A program made the translations under genes and the position numbers. A stretch of DNA of 64,000 nt from the NCBI GenBank assembly GCA_023388335.1, contig JAEWGL010000201.1:1-64000 (forward strand). Reading direction: 5' to 3'. Below, piece by piece: positions 16,244-26,230 of the stretch (position 1 is the first letter of the stretch; each line of letters starts with the position of its first letter). Under the pieces are notes generated by a model. That model worked only from the letters and a program-made list of their open reading frames with translations. It was not told where the DNA came from and ran no database searches. The DNA is from Pseudomonadota bacterium. GTDB lineage: Bacteria; Pseudomonadota; Gammaproteobacteria; Pseudomonadales; Pseudomonadaceae.

Positions 16244-17428
16244 ATGGGGTGGAGGTTCAGTAAGCGGATCACGATTGTGCCGGGCGTAAGGCTTAATATC
16301 TCCCCCAGCGGATTGTCCGCTTCAGTTGGCCCGAGGGGCCTAAGCATGACAATGGGACGTAATGGCACGTTTCTGAACGCTGGCCTACCCGGGACCGGGT
16401 TGTCCTACCGCCAGCGCTTGGATGGTGCACGTCAGTCACCATCCAGCTCCTCCGGTTCAGCGGGCTATTCAGGGCCGATCAAGATCAGCGTGCAGGATGA
16501 CGGTACGCTATTGATTGTCGATGAGGCAGGAAGTCCGGTTCCTGCAAGAGTCGTGAGGCGCGTTAAGAGCGAACAGGCTGCAGAGATTGAAGCGCTGCTC
16601 ACAAAAGCTGCAGAGAGTTTGAACCAGGAGCTCAATGATTGCTTGAACGTCCACGTAGGCACCCCTCGACCGGGTACCATGCCGGCATTACCGCCTCCTT
16701 TTTCGATACCGATTCCGACGGCGCCGACGTCAGTTGAGCCTAGCTTCGTTGATAGGTTGTTCAGGTCTGGCAAGCTAGAGGCTGACCGCCTCACCAACGA
16801 GCAGATCTACCAGCAGGATCTATCGGAATGGGAGGCAGCCCGTGACGCGCATGACAATGAGCGCTCGGAAGCTGAGAAGACCTTCCGCCTGGCTGCGAAG
16901 GGATTCAGTGCTCACATGGAGAAAGCGCTCGATTACGTGCTGAGCGGCATAGCCTGGCCCAAGGAAACGAATGTTGCCTATCAGTTCACCTACGATGCAG
17001 CCGGGATAGCCTTGGATGTGGATCTACCTGACGAAGGTGATACCCCGCGGCGTACTGCCGAGGCAAAAGGCAATGGAAAACTCACCTTCAAGACACGAAG
17101 TGATGCCCAGGTGCGACGGGACTTTGTGGGATTGTGTTACGGCTCTTTGTTCAGGGTCGTTGGCGAGGTATTCGCTCTGCTGCCGGCAATCAATCGCTGC
17201 CTGGTGTCAGGGTATGTTCAACGAAATGACCCAGCGACCGGGCGCCTTGAGGAGCCCTATATCTTGTCTGTGGTCGTGCGGCGGGAGGACTGGGAGCTTT
17301 TGGACTTTGCTCGCATTGAGCACATAGATCCTGTGGGTGCACTGAATAGCTGGGGTGCTCGGGTCGACTTGGACCGTGCTGCGCGGTTCTGGGAGATCCA
17401 ACCGTTTGACCTTGCCTATCTGGGGTGA
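16244..17428 (+). CDS. DUF4236 domain protein
   Basis: The first ~55 residues (MGWRFSKRITIVPGVRLNIS, then SGLSASVGPRGLSMTMGRNG) are a clear DUF4236 domain, a small beta module with a repeated glycine pattern. The remaining 340 residues hold a charged helical region around 180-235 and a C-terminal domain of unknown type. There is no signal peptide. AAGGA lies before the ATG. DUF4236 proteins often accompany membrane or stress genes; the role here is unknown. Confidence 0.75.
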   Translation: MGWRFSKRITIVPGVRLNISPSGLSASVGPRGLSMTMGRNGTFLNAGLPGTGLSYRQRLDGARQSPSSSSGSAGYSGPIKISVQDDGTLLIVDEAGSPVPARVVRRVKSEQAAEIEALLTKAAESLNQELNDCLNVHVGTPRPGTMPALPPPFSIPIPTAPTSVEPSFVDRLFRSGKLEADRLTNEQIYQQDLSEWEAARDAHDNERSEAEKTFRLAAKGFSAHMEKALDYVLSGIAWPKETNVAYQFTYDAAGIALDVDLPDEGDTPRRTAEAKGNGKLTFKTRSDAQVRRDFVGLCYGSLFRVVGEVFALLPAINRCLVSGYVQRNDPATGRLEEPYILSVVVRREDWELLDFARIEHIDPVGALNSWGARVDLDRAARFWEIQPFDLAYLG

Positions 17429-17548
17429 AGGGAGCCGCGGCTACGTGGTGGTGTACGCGCTTTAGGGAAATCAGAACGCTGAAGCAGGTACGTTGATCCA
17501 TCCGCCGGGCTGAGGCAGTGCCCAGCGGGCACATCCAAACCCAATACG

Positions 17549-17588
17549 AAAAAGCCACCTTGGCCCTTCCGGATCAGGTGGCTTTTTT
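17549..17588. terminator. Bidirectional terminator between the DUF4236 gene and terF
   Basis: AAAAAGCCACCT and AGGTGGCTTTTTT form a stem flanked by A and T runs, so it can act for both convergent transcripts. Confidence 0.85.
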
Positions 17589-17662
17589 AATTTCATGCGC
17601 TGAATTGGTGCGAGGATTCGGAACATCTGAAATTCGTACGGTTCTCGCTGAAAATCAGGGTA

Positions 17663-18931
17663 TTAACTGATGATTCCCTTCGCTTTCGCCTCTTTGAGCC
17701 AGCCCGGGAACTCTTTCATAAGCTTGTCGTACAGTGCATCTTCGGTGAGGTCGTGAAGGTCATCCATAGCGAAGAAGCTGCAGTTGTCGACAACGCGACC
17801 TGGCATATCATCAAGTCGCTCCAGGATGCCGTAGCCGTTTCCGCCCAGGCCGACAAATTGCCAGAAGAAATTCTTGGAGGACGCTTCGATCATCAGTTTT
17901 GTGATTGCGCGATTCTCATGAACACCGCCATCGCTGATGAAGATGATGTAGACCGGGGTTTTGTCGCCGCTTTGATTGTAGTAGTCCATCAGGAGGCGCA
18001 TCGCCCGTGGTTCGTCATTTACGCGCTGGCCCACATCCCACTTCCGCCAACCACCTTGCTCAGTGTCGATGTAGTCGCTGTAGTTGGAGAGAGTGGCTGG
18101 CGAGAGGTGAACTGGTTTGGCCCCAAACCCAAAAACATCCAGCTCGCCGTCATCATCGAAGGCTACCGCGAGTGGCATCAGCCGGTTCATGGCCTCTTGC
18201 ACTCTGCCTCGGCTGTACTGGCCATTCATAGAACCACTCACATCGAGCACGAAGGCTAGCTTCGCTCTCACCTTGGTGAGGTTGTTTTTCTCCAGGCTGA
18301 TCTGAGCTTTTTTTGCCAGGCTGAGTAATGCTGGCGCTTGGGCTGCGACCTTTTTCTCGAGAGAGAACGTCGCCTGGACAAGAGGCGGCGTAGCGGGTGC
18401 TGGAGGCGCGGTCGCGGGTTCATCACTCACCTCGCCGCCGAAATGGCGCACAAGAGCGCCCAAGCCTTCTTTGAAGCCCTGCAGGTTTGCGAGCATGCGC
18501 CACTCGCCACCCTTGCGATAAATGTCCGCAACCATAATCGCCTTCTCCACGGAGAAAGTGCTGCCGGAAAATTCACAGGTCGCGGCGTTTGGCGCGCTAG
18601 GTCCACTGACGACAAAGCGACTTGATGAGATGTCTTTCATGGCACCCGCGCCGTCAATCGCCGCGGTGAACACCAATCGATCAATCGTTGCCGGCAATGC
18701 GCCCAGGTTGATCTCGAACTGGCCTGGCCCAATCAGCCGGATGGCATCAGCAGGTGAGGAGGTTTGATTGAAAAATACCATAAAGCGGTCATCCGACAGC
18801 TTCGACTGCTGATCAAGACCGAAACAGGCTACGTCGATCTCGTGGCTCGACTGAATGGAAACCGCCATCGTGAGGCGATCAGAAATTCCTATGCTGGACA
18901 GCGGCAGGCGCTGGCCCTGTGTGATTTGCAT
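17663..18931 (-). CDS. terF: TerF: TerD-like domain plus von Willebrand A domain
   Basis: The 422-residue protein joins an N-terminal TerD-like domain (1-170, ending GFKEGLGALVRHFGGEV) to a vWA domain (about 225-420). A proline-rich spacer separates them. The MIDAS motif DVSGSMN starts at Asp230, and IFISDGG gives the downstream metal-binding aspartate, so metal-dependent protein binding is likely. Length and layout match TerF of R478. A good AAGGA site precedes the ATG. It is read against the main ter operon and separated from it by two genes, so it is probably controlled separately. Confidence 0.88.
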   Translation of the reverse strand: MQITQGQRLPLSSIGISDRLTMAVSIQSSHEIDVACFGLDQQSKLSDDRFMVFFNQTSSPADAIRLIGPGQFEINLGALPATIDRLVFTAAIDGAGAMKDISSSRFVVSGPSAPNAATCEFSGSTFSVEKAIMVADIYRKGGEWRMLANLQGFKEGLGALVRHFGGEVSDEPATAPPAPATPPLVQATFSLEKKVAAQAPALLSLAKKAQISLEKNNLTKVRAKLAFVLDVSGSMNGQYSRGRVQEAMNRLMPLAVAFDDDGELDVFGFGAKPVHLSPATLSNYSDYIDTEQGGWRKWDVGQRVNDEPRAMRLLMDYYNQSGDKTPVYIIFISDGGVHENRAITKLMIEASSKNFFWQFVGLGGNGYGILERLDDMPGRVVDNCSFFAMDDLHDLTEDALYDKLMKEFPGWLKEAKAKGIIS

Positions 18932-19036
18932 ACTGCGTCCTTGAGAAGTCAGGTCCGGCGGTTGAGAAGCCAGGACAGCGTCCTGGCGGTGCCCAACACA
19001 GCTTAACGTCCGGGGGAATAACGGCGAAGGTAAAGC

Positions 19037-19585
19037 TTACTGGTTCGGGACCATTGGCCTTTGCCGGGCGCGAAGCTTTCGGCGGACGAGGAGGGCGATC
19101 GCAAGCACTAGAATGAGCAGCCCGCCGAAGAATAGGGCCACGAAAACTGGGAAAGGCTCAGTTTTGCTGGTTGTGGCCTTGATGTCGGTGATGTTTGGGA
19201 ACATCGAGAAGATCTGGAAGCGCCAGCCGTAATACCGGATGACCGCGAGCTGGTTCGCGTCACGCGAGTAGTCCTGGGCCTTAGCCTGCAGGTCGGCGCT
19301 ATCGAATTTGAAGTACCACGGGAATCCCCAACCGGTATCCTCATTTCGATAGACCGCTACCTCACGATTTGCGTCGGTTGAAACAGTGTTGATGAAATAG
19401 ACATCTCGGGTTGGACCATCAGCCGGGTTCTCAGCGCTGATCACGCCATCTGCATCCATGCGCTTCACCTCGACGCCAGTGACATGAACGACCTCATGGC
19501 GTGGCAAGTAGAAGTGGAGGCACAAACCGAATGCCGTAACCAGCACAAAGCTGAGGATTCCAAGCGAACGTTTTACCCAGGGCAT
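19037..19585 (-). CDS. DUF1523 family membrane protein
   Basis: The 182-residue protein has an N-terminal transmembrane helix (about 8-26, SLGILSFVLVTAFGLCLHFY), a soluble part with PTRDVYFINT and YFKFDSADLQAKAQ, and a C-terminal helix followed by a basic tail. The spacing matches DUF1523. The start is placed at ATG 19585; the longer frame adds 24 unlikely residues. The function of the family is unknown. It stands beside terF and the LprI-like gene on the same strand. Confidence 0.7.
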   Translation of the reverse strand: MPWVKRSLGILSFVLVTAFGLCLHFYLPRHEVVHVTGVEVKRMDADGVISAENPADGPTRDVYFINTVSTDANREVAVYRNEDTGWGFPWYFKFDSADLQAKAQDYSRDANQLAVIRYYGWRFQIFSMFPNITDIKATTSKTEPFPVFVALFFGGLLILVLAIALLVRRKLRARQRPMVPNQ

Positions 19586-19792
19586 CAAAGTGATCACTCT
19601 TTTGAAATTGGCAATATGCAGGGAAACTGCTGCACCTGCGCTGGAGAGTTGTTGCAAACTACTTCAGGCCGGTCGGAGTAGATGCTGCCATATCAAGGTG
19701 AATGGGCCTAGCGATCTCCCACCCGCCTTGATGCATGGCTGACCCTAATGGATATGGCGCGCGTGCGCTGGGCGGCGCACGGCGGAGGGGGC

Positions 19793-20878
19793 TTACGATA
19801 GTGCAGGCACCCGATTGAACTCGAGGCACTCACCCACGGGGGTGAACTTTGGGTTACGACAAACCCATGCAGTAAGTGCTGTGTACGCCGCGGAGAGTGC
19901 CGTAATCAGCGCCATAGTTGCCTTTCCCTGACGACGCATCCGCGATTCGAACCTTGCTTGGGATTCACCCTTGCGACGAGCACCGCCGTTGAACAGCGAG
20001 GCAATCAGCATCCCGATGACGACATAGAAGACTGTGATGAGGGTTAGCTTTGCCATCAACGTAAGGAAGATGCTCAGCCCCCCTCTGTTGTTTTTTACCG
20101 TGGCATAGATCGCATAGGTAATCGCGAGGACGAAGCCTGCTATTACCGAGAAAACGGATACGACGCCAGGCATTTCGAGCCATTTACACACCGCGGCCGT
20201 GACGATCCCGAGTGCAGGAAGTGCGTTGGTGATCAAGGCGTCGGTGTAATCGCTGTAAATGGTTGCCGACCCTCGATGGTGGCGTACAACGGCCCAGATG
20301 GAGAGCAGTAGGCCCAGCACTAGGGTGTATTTCCAACCAGGACCGTTGATGAACCACGTAGCTACGGGATTCGATTCCTGTTGAGCTTTAGTGCCACCCG
20401 GGCGGACTGCCGGCAGTGTGGATGCTTGAGGTGGAGTGCGTTGTGCCATCTGCGCTGACTGGCGCTGCTGATTCGCCAGGGCCGCTGCTTGCCTTTCGCG
20501 TTCGGCGTCCGCGGCGCGACGTTGTGCGGCTTCCCGTTCTTCTCGGGCATGCATTGCCAATACGCGTTCGTCACTCGCGATACGCTCCAGTTCCTGAATC
20601 CGACTTCCAAGGGCCTTATCCAGGCACTTCTGGTCTTGGCATTGATTTCGGATCTGAAGCCACTGCCTTTGCGATTGACGAAGCCCCTCTGGGTTGGAGG
20701 ACGCTGCGACGGCCTTCTTGTATGTACGATCGAGAACTCCATCCACTCCGGATAGGTAGCCATCTCGGCATATCTCAGTCTCTGCGAAGCCCGACGCTTT
20801 TGAGCAGTCGAAACTTGCTGCTGAAACGCCTCCTGCGGCCAAACCCAGTACCAGCGCGATTGCGCCCTTTGTAAGCAT
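19793..20878 (-). CDS. LprI/DUF1311-domain protein with membrane C-terminus
   Basis: The 361-residue protein has a signal peptide (1-20) and an LprI/DUF1311 module (21-95) with paired cysteines and the SQRQWLQIRNQCQDQKCLDKA pattern. An Arg/Glu/Gln-rich coiled coil (about 95-145) follows, then four or more hydrophobic helices (about 175-345). LprI modules inhibit lysozyme in some bacteria. The membrane part is not recognised. AAAGGAG precedes the ATG. Its role in the island is unknown; envelope stress protection is a guess. Confidence 0.72.
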   Translation of the reverse strand: MLTKGAIALVLGLAAGGVSAASFDCSKASGFAETEICRDGYLSGVDGVLDRTYKKAVAASSNPEGLRQSQRQWLQIRNQCQDQKCLDKALGSRIQELERIASDERVLAMHAREEREAAQRRAADAERERQAAALANQQRQSAQMAQRTPPQASTLPAVRPGGTKAQQESNPVATWFINGPGWKYTLVLGLLLSIWAVVRHHRGSATIYSDYTDALITNALPALGIVTAAVCKWLEMPGVVSVFSVIAGFVLAITYAIYATVKNNRGGLSIFLTLMAKLTLITVFYVVIGMLIASLFNGGARRKGESQARFESRMRRQGKATMALITALSAAYTALTAWVCRNPKFTPVGECLEFNRVPALS

Positions 20879-21554
20879 TCTGAACTCCTTTAAAGACAGC
20901 TATTCCTGACCCCCCATCTATCGGCTGGCGGGCGATGTAGTAAAGAGCCATCGTGGCATTTTGTCACTACAATTTACTGCCTGATAAAACGTCTTCGAGT
21001 CTCGATCAAGGACAATCTAGCTACGGGGATGGCTTGGGTTGGTCCGCTGCGCATACACTCGATCCACGCATGGCGGTCGTGGCCTGGGCATGCGGTTACA
21101 ATGGCCTCTGCCAAAGCGGCTATTGACCTGCCGCCGGCGCACGCAAACACGGTTGAAGAAAGACCTGCAGACCCCACTTTTCCGGCTTAAGGCGACACAT
21201 GATTTCAACCTGAACTGAAGGGCAGTCCGAACGGCACGCTGTCTGATGAAGCTATTCGCAAGCACGCAGCGTACTTGTCAGAGCAGCGTGTGGGCTAGCG
21301 ATGACGGTCACGCTCAGGGGCCGCAATTCAGACACATCCCTGGCGTGAAATCATTATGATATTGCCGCGGACTGCCTGAGAGCTTCCATATCAGGGGTAG
21401 AAACCTCTTGAAACCCGAAGCTCGGCAGTTAGGTTCAGGGATAAAGCTTGGTTCTCACCTGATTCGGCACACTGCTTTTGGATAATGCGTAGCTTCTGGC
21501 TTTCGGAACTGCAGGTGCCGCTTCTACACACCAACACTGACAAGGAACCGTTGG
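20879..21554. other. Intergenic region between divergent genes, no gene seen
   Basis: It holds the upstream regions of the LprI-like gene (minus) and the large membrane-protein gene (plus). Short open frames here have unnatural composition and no ribosome sites. No hairpin terminator or repeat stands out. Confidence 0.6.
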
Positions 21555-22823
21555 ATGCTCCTAGTTTTGCTCGCGTGCCTCAACGCTGTTTGTTTGCTAG
21601 CAGGCCTCCTCTTCAACGCTGAGCTCCTAAACGTCGCCGGCGCGGACATACCGCTGAAGAAACTGCAGGATCTCGAAATATACAGCCAGATCCTGGCGTC
21701 AGTAACCGTCTGCTTGACTGGCTGGCGAGTGTGCATCTGGGCTCATCGCCGTTGGGGAGGGGAGAAGTACCTATGGCACAGTGTGGGGGTGATGACATTG
21801 GTCGCCGCACCTGCAACGTGGTGGGTTCAGGGTGAGGCGCCGGATCTCATCGCTGAGAAATTCCCTCACACCCTGCGGGTGTCCAGTCTCTACGCCTATG
21901 TCACAAAGAAGGGGCTGCTCTACGATTCCCTTCAAATCCCGGGGCTACCCTATCAGGATTACCGGGAGCACGGCGAGGGCAAGGCATTCATTGCAAACCT
22001 CGGGATTCTGATGAGTGCGCAGGGGACCTACGTAGAGAAGATCGACGGGAATTTCCCAGCATTTGCGGAGACCGTGTTCAAAGGTTACACGCGCCGGAAC
22101 GGCGATGCGCTCTACGATCGTCTCCAAGCTGAAGTGGTACCAACCACTCTGGATATCATCCGCGCGTATGCGCAGCTTGAAGCACTCCGGGCTTCCGGCA
22201 TAGGTAACAGTGAGTGGAAACCCATCCGGTTGCCCAAGCCTGGCGAGGACCTCGGGTTTGAGCCAACAGTTGCTGAATACGCCCAGGCGATCAAGCCAGG
22301 CCTGCGTAGCCGGCCGCAGGTCGCTCAGTCTCCTGAGGTCATGTACATGGCCAGCCAAGCGCTAGGGCCAATCTACGTGAAGGGGATGAACGTGCTTGCC
22401 AGTCGTGAGCAGTTCGAAAAGTACCTTCCACAGATCGCCCGCAACATGGCCACCGACGTTGCACACACCGACATCCGCGGTGAGCAAGGTCTGAATGTGC
22501 TCAAAAACATGTGGTTCGTTCCCTGGTCGCTGTTGAGCGGACTGTTTCTGGGAGCACTCAACCTGGTCGGCCTAATCCTGTCCGCCTGCGAGCGGCGCGG
22601 ACTGATACGCGGTCGCCAGTGGTTGCTGCGTACCGTCTCCATCGCCGCAATCGTGGTTATCCCCCTAATAGCCGGCAATGCCCTTGTGCAATCTGAGGGG
22701 TACAAAAAGGCCTTCCGCAGCATCGATCGCGGCCCCACTTTGGTTGCGGGTGTTTTCCATTGGGCAATGACTGCTGAAGCAATGCTCTACAACCTCACCA
22801 AGCCACTGCTTAAAGCAGAGTGA
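21555..22823 (+). CDS. Unrecognised membrane protein of the ter island
   Basis: The 422-residue protein has hydrophobic segments near 1-22, 45-65, 75-95, 330-352 and 362-385. A large soluble domain of about 220 residues lies between the N- and C-terminal membrane parts. This domain contains TLRVSSLYAYVTKKGLLYDS and TEFAEYAQAIKP-like helical stretches but no motif I can name. AAGGA precedes the ATG. It is followed 24 bases later by a glycine-zipper lipoprotein, so the two probably work together at the envelope. Confidence 0.7.
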   Translation: MLLVLLACLNAVCLLAGLLFNAELLNVAGADIPLKKLQDLEIYSQILASVTVCLTGWRVCIWAHRRWGGEKYLWHSVGVMTLVAAPATWWVQGEAPDLIAEKFPHTLRVSSLYAYVTKKGLLYDSLQIPGLPYQDYREHGEGKAFIANLGILMSAQGTYVEKIDGNFPAFAETVFKGYTRRNGDALYDRLQAEVVPTTLDIIRAYAQLEALRASGIGNSEWKPIRLPKPGEDLGFEPTVAEYAQAIKPGLRSRPQVAQSPEVMYMASQALGPIYVKGMNVLASREQFEKYLPQIARNMATDVAHTDIRGEQGLNVLKNMWFVPWSLLSGLFLGALNLVGLILSACERRGLIRGRQWLLRTVSIAAIVVIPLIAGNALVQSEGYKKAFRSIDRGPTLVAGVFHWAMTAEAMLYNLTKPLLKAE

Positions 22824-22847
22824 CTGTTCGTAAAAAGGAGTTTCAAC

Positions 22848-23699
22848 GTGCGTAAGAAGTTTGTCGCCACTTGCTTGGCCATCGCCATCGCTAGCACGAC
22901 CGGGTGCGCTCAACTGGGAATCAACAAACAGCAGGCGGGCACTATCATCGGCGGCCTCGCTGGCGCTGTCGCTGGCGCGGCAATGGGTAAGGGCACCGGC
23001 AAGATTGTGGCAATCATCATTGCTGGCAGCCTCGGCAGCTACCTTGGTAACCGTATCGGCGCCAGCCTCGATGAAAAGGACCAGCAAGCTCTGGCCCTTC
23101 GCACTCAGGAGATTCTGAGCCAACCTGTAGCTCCCAACCGTCCTATTACCTGGACGTCTGAGCATTCCGGTGCAACGGCACAGATTACACAGGGCAACGA
23201 GTTCACCCAGACTAAAGTCGTCGAGGTTAAGCGGGCTCCAAAAATCCAGGCCGTTCCGTCGATGCGCTTGATCAACGAGCCCTACGTCACCAAGTCGAGC
23301 GTCAATGTTCGATCAGCTCCGAATCTGAAAGCTGACAAGGTCGGCGGACTGCAGAATTCCACTGAATTTCAGGCAGTTGGCTCCACCGGTGACTGGATTC
23401 TGGTAGGTCGCAAAGGTGTCACTGTTGGATATGTACATAAATCCTATGTCCAGCCCAAAGAGCAAGCCGTAGCCCAGCGCGCCGCCCCATCTGCCAACCT
23501 GGACGAGATGGACGTCAAGGCAAGCAAAGAGACCCAGGCATTCGATCTGGACTCGATTCAAACCCTGCAGACCCAGCAGATCGCGGCCGAAACATCGTGC
23601 CGTCCAGTGACAGTGAGCCTCAAATCCGCAAGTGGCCAGCCTGAGCAGCAGCAGAACACCTTCTGCAAGCAGAACAACGGCACTTGGGAACTGATCTGA
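22848..23699 (+). CDS. Glycine-zipper lipoprotein with SH3b domain
   Basis: The 283-residue protein has a lipoprotein signal ending at Cys20 (ASTTGC). A glycine-zipper membrane-inserting segment follows (about 30-68, GGLAGAVAGAAMGKGTGK and on), as in the SlyB/Rickettsia 17-kDa group. A bacterial SH3 module sits at about 138-200 (SSVNVRSAPNLKADKVGGLQ). The C-terminal part carries two cysteines. It starts at GTG with GGAG upstream. It is predicted to link the outer membrane to peptidoglycan. Confidence 0.8.
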   Translation: MRKKFVATCLAIAIASTTGCAQLGINKQQAGTIIGGLAGAVAGAAMGKGTGKIVAIIIAGSLGSYLGNRIGASLDEKDQQALALRTQEILSQPVAPNRPITWTSEHSGATAQITQGNEFTQTKVVEVKRAPKIQAVPSMRLINEPYVTKSSVNVRSAPNLKADKVGGLQNSTEFQAVGSTGDWILVGRKGVTVGYVHKSYVQPKEQAVAQRAAPSANLDEMDVKASKETQAFDLDSIQTLQTQQIAAETSCRPVTVSLKSASGQPEQQQNTFCKQNNGTWELI

Positions 23700-23712
23700 G
23701 GACTCCACAAAG

Positions 23713-24456
23713 CATAGCGCTCTCGCGCTGGCTGTGATCGGAGCATTCGGTTTTGCACCGGATGCTCTATCTCACGAGCTGGCTTTTTCGAAGAAAGACC
23801 AGGTCATGGTTGAAGTGCCTGGCACCGCGGATAGCTGGTGTAAGCCGGATATCGAACTCACCATTAGGCGTCCCACGTGGGACAACCAAAAAACCCTCGA
23901 TCGTTTGGTTTCGGTGCTGCCGGTCGTACTTGGTAAAGACTGCCCGGCTGCCAGAGTGGCGTGGGAAGCGGTCGATGCATCTAGCAAGTAGTATGCGAGC
24001 GGGTTTGGTAATGCGGCAAACCTGGGTATCGTTTCCTTGACACAACCCCCATTGCGTGCGGATGCCAATACCGCCGCTCAGTCATCCGCCGCCCCGACAT
24101 CAGCACCTGTAGCCGCCGCTGGACTAACACCTGCGAGCACCGCGGGGTCGCCTTCAGAGGCCAACATTCCAAAACCAGAGTCGTTGGTACAGCCTGTTGG
24201 ATCAGCGCCGGTACCGGCGGAGGCACTGGATGAGCCGGCTTCTGCGATAGGGGACACTGTCCCAGCGGGAGTTGTCGCCGCTGTGGCTCCAAACCTCGGC
24301 CAGATGGAACGCATGGCAAAGCTGCACACGGGGGTGCTTGCACGCTACGAGCAGCTGAAGGCGAGCCTTAAGGATGCTAACGGGCATGAGAGTGAGGCGC
24401 TGGCGCAGCTTGCAGGGATCAGGGCAGGGCTCAATTTAGCTCGCCGTTGGCCATGA
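23713..24456 (+). pseudogene. Exported ter-island protein, start lost and amber stop
   Basis: One frame reads KHSALALAVIGAFGFAPDAL, a perfect signal peptide, but the codon where ATG would stand is ACA. It continues through KKDQVMVEVPGTADSWCKPD to an amber codon at 23989-23991. The same frame then goes on (YASGFGNAANLGIVSLTQPP, an Ala/Pro-rich stretch, and a helical end) to TGA at 24454-24456. Restarting at GTG 23734 would cut the signal peptide. Two defects in one frame suggest a dead gene. Its end overlaps the next frame as ATGA. Confidence 0.65.
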
Positions 24457-25621
24457 TGGACCCGGGCAGTTCAATGAGAGCCAGCCCGATGATGGTCCAT
24501 GTGACGGGCCATGACGGTGCTTACTATCAGATCGACTTCCCAGGCCCAGGTCGACTGCAGTCCGATCGTAAGCTGGGGAATGAATGGTACGTCCTACATG
24601 CGGCGAACCTGACTCCTGTCGCACCCCTCGTGGATGGTAAGTCGATCCCAACGTTCAAAATCTACTCGGCCGAGGAGCCGAAGCCTTGTGTGCAGGCTAG
24701 CTGCGCGGAGCGCGTCTCTTTTGGCGCGGTGCTAGGCCGGGAGTTCCCCGATGCTGGAATCGATTTCAGCTGGAGACGGGCATCACTGTGCTTGAACTCT
24801 ATGTTCGCAATGGGCAGGCGAAGGCCCGGGCCGTGTGGCAAGGATTCGCCTCGGGCCTGGCCGGCCTCTGCAACATGTATGGGGTGGAGGTCAGCGATGA
24901 ACCTGAACAGGTCGAGCCTGTAGCTGCACAGACCAAGCCGGTGAACATCACCAAATCGGTTATCACCCTGGACAAGCCTGGAGCTGCCCACAAGGTCTCG
25001 CTCGAGAAGGGCGCTGCAGCGCCAAAGACGATCAAGGTAAGCGCTACATGGGTGGACAATGGAGATGGTCGGGACAACGACGACCTTGATCTCCGTGTCG
25101 GCATACTTCGTCCTGACGGACGCATGTCAATCATCCAGGCACCTGACAAGCGTGGGTCATTCGAGTCTGACCCCTACGTTTTCCATACAGGCGATGTAGT
25201 AAGCGCTAGTTCGACAGCGCCAGGGATCGAAACCGTTGAGATCAACCCGGCTATCTCGCATCGCATGGGTGGGAGGGTGGCTCTTGTTTTCAGCGTGTAC
25301 TCGGCTGTCGACAACGGGGCTGTCTCAGTAGCGTCGCTTAAACCCAAGATGCGCATGGAATACGGCGATCAGATCGTGGAGTGCGCGTTCGAGTTCAAGA
25401 GCGGATTCTTCAGCAGCATGGTGTACACCTATGTTCTTGGCACCATTGAGATCGATGGTGATGCCATTACGATAAGCCCGAGCGGGGTTACCTCTAGGAC
25501 GGAGTGTGAAGCCACACCCTGGCTGACCCGGAAAGGTGACAAGGTCGAGGTAACCATGGATGGTCCGCACGTATTCAAGGGCCGGCCGATCGAGCGAAGC
25601 GGCAAGAAACAGTACATTTGA
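24453..25621 (+). pseudogene. TerA-like protein with two TerD domains, split by a frameshift
   Basis: The first frame starts at ATG 24453 (ATGA overlap with the previous gene) and codes VHVTGHDGAYYQIDFPGPGR up to REFPDAGIDF. Near 24764-24770 the sense jumps to the -1 frame, which continues QLETGITVLELYVRNGQAKA and ends domain 1 with a typical TerD tail (VWQGFASGLAGLCNMYGVEV). A second TerD-like domain follows (ITLDKPG, DNDDLDLRVGIL), then a beta-rich tail. The whole would be about 390 residues, like TerA. No classical slippery heptamer is present, so mutation is likelier than programmed frameshifting. GTG 24788 could start the second half alone. Confidence 0.65.
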
Positions 25622-25698
25622 GTAGGGGCTGGCACGCTTTTCCACGCAGGAGCGTGCCAGCCACATCTTTCACTACGTTGGGAATTAAATGAATCGGA

Positions 25699-26230
25699 GT
25701 AAGCGTCCGGCGAACTCACCTTCCGAACTCCAGCTTTAAGGGCGATGGTGTCCGCGTATTTTTAAGCGGACGCGATCACCCTTATCGCCAGGATCTCCAT
25801 GCGCCAACGAAGCTCTTATCCGAAGCCTTTCAAAGCCCAGGTCGTTTAGGAATGCCTGCAACCTGGCGCAACCGTGTCCAGTGTCGCCATCAGCCACGGC
25901 ATCAACGCCAACGTCATCGGCAAATGGCTTCCGCTCTATCGAGACCAGTCCGCGACAAACTCGCTACCGGCCTTTGTGCCACTGAAGGCTGCCCCTAAAC
26001 GGCCAGCTGACGCGTCAGTGATCATTGAGTTAGCCATGGCCGGGCAAGTGATCACGGTGAAACGGCCAACCTCAGCTCCCGAGAGCTGTGCGCAATTTAT
26101 CCGGGCTGTCGCTCAATGATTCGCATCGATGCGATTTGGCTGGCCACGGAGCCTATGGACATGCGAGCTGGTACCGAAACCGCATTAGCCCGTGTGATCG
26201 CGGTGTTTGGTGCGGCGAAGCCGCACTGCG
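25699..26230 (+). mobile_element. IS66-family insertion remnant (left end, tnpA and start of tnpB)
   Basis: It begins with GTAAGCGTCCGG, typical of IS66 ends. The OrfA gene at 25799-26119 (MRQRSSYPKPFKAQVV, then SSVAISHGINANVIGKWLPL) is stopped by TAG at codon 17 (25847-25849). An OrfB start at 26116 reads MIRIDAIWLATEPMDMRAGT and ends prematurely near 26229. The large transposase gene and right end are missing. It is inactive and marks a junction between the ter cargo and the transfer region. Confidence 0.75.

Noticed and set aside
24750..24800. Programmed -1 frameshift in the TerA-like gene
   Set aside because: No X-XXY-YYZ heptamer or clear downstream structure. The neighbouring gene is also broken, so mutation is the simpler reading.
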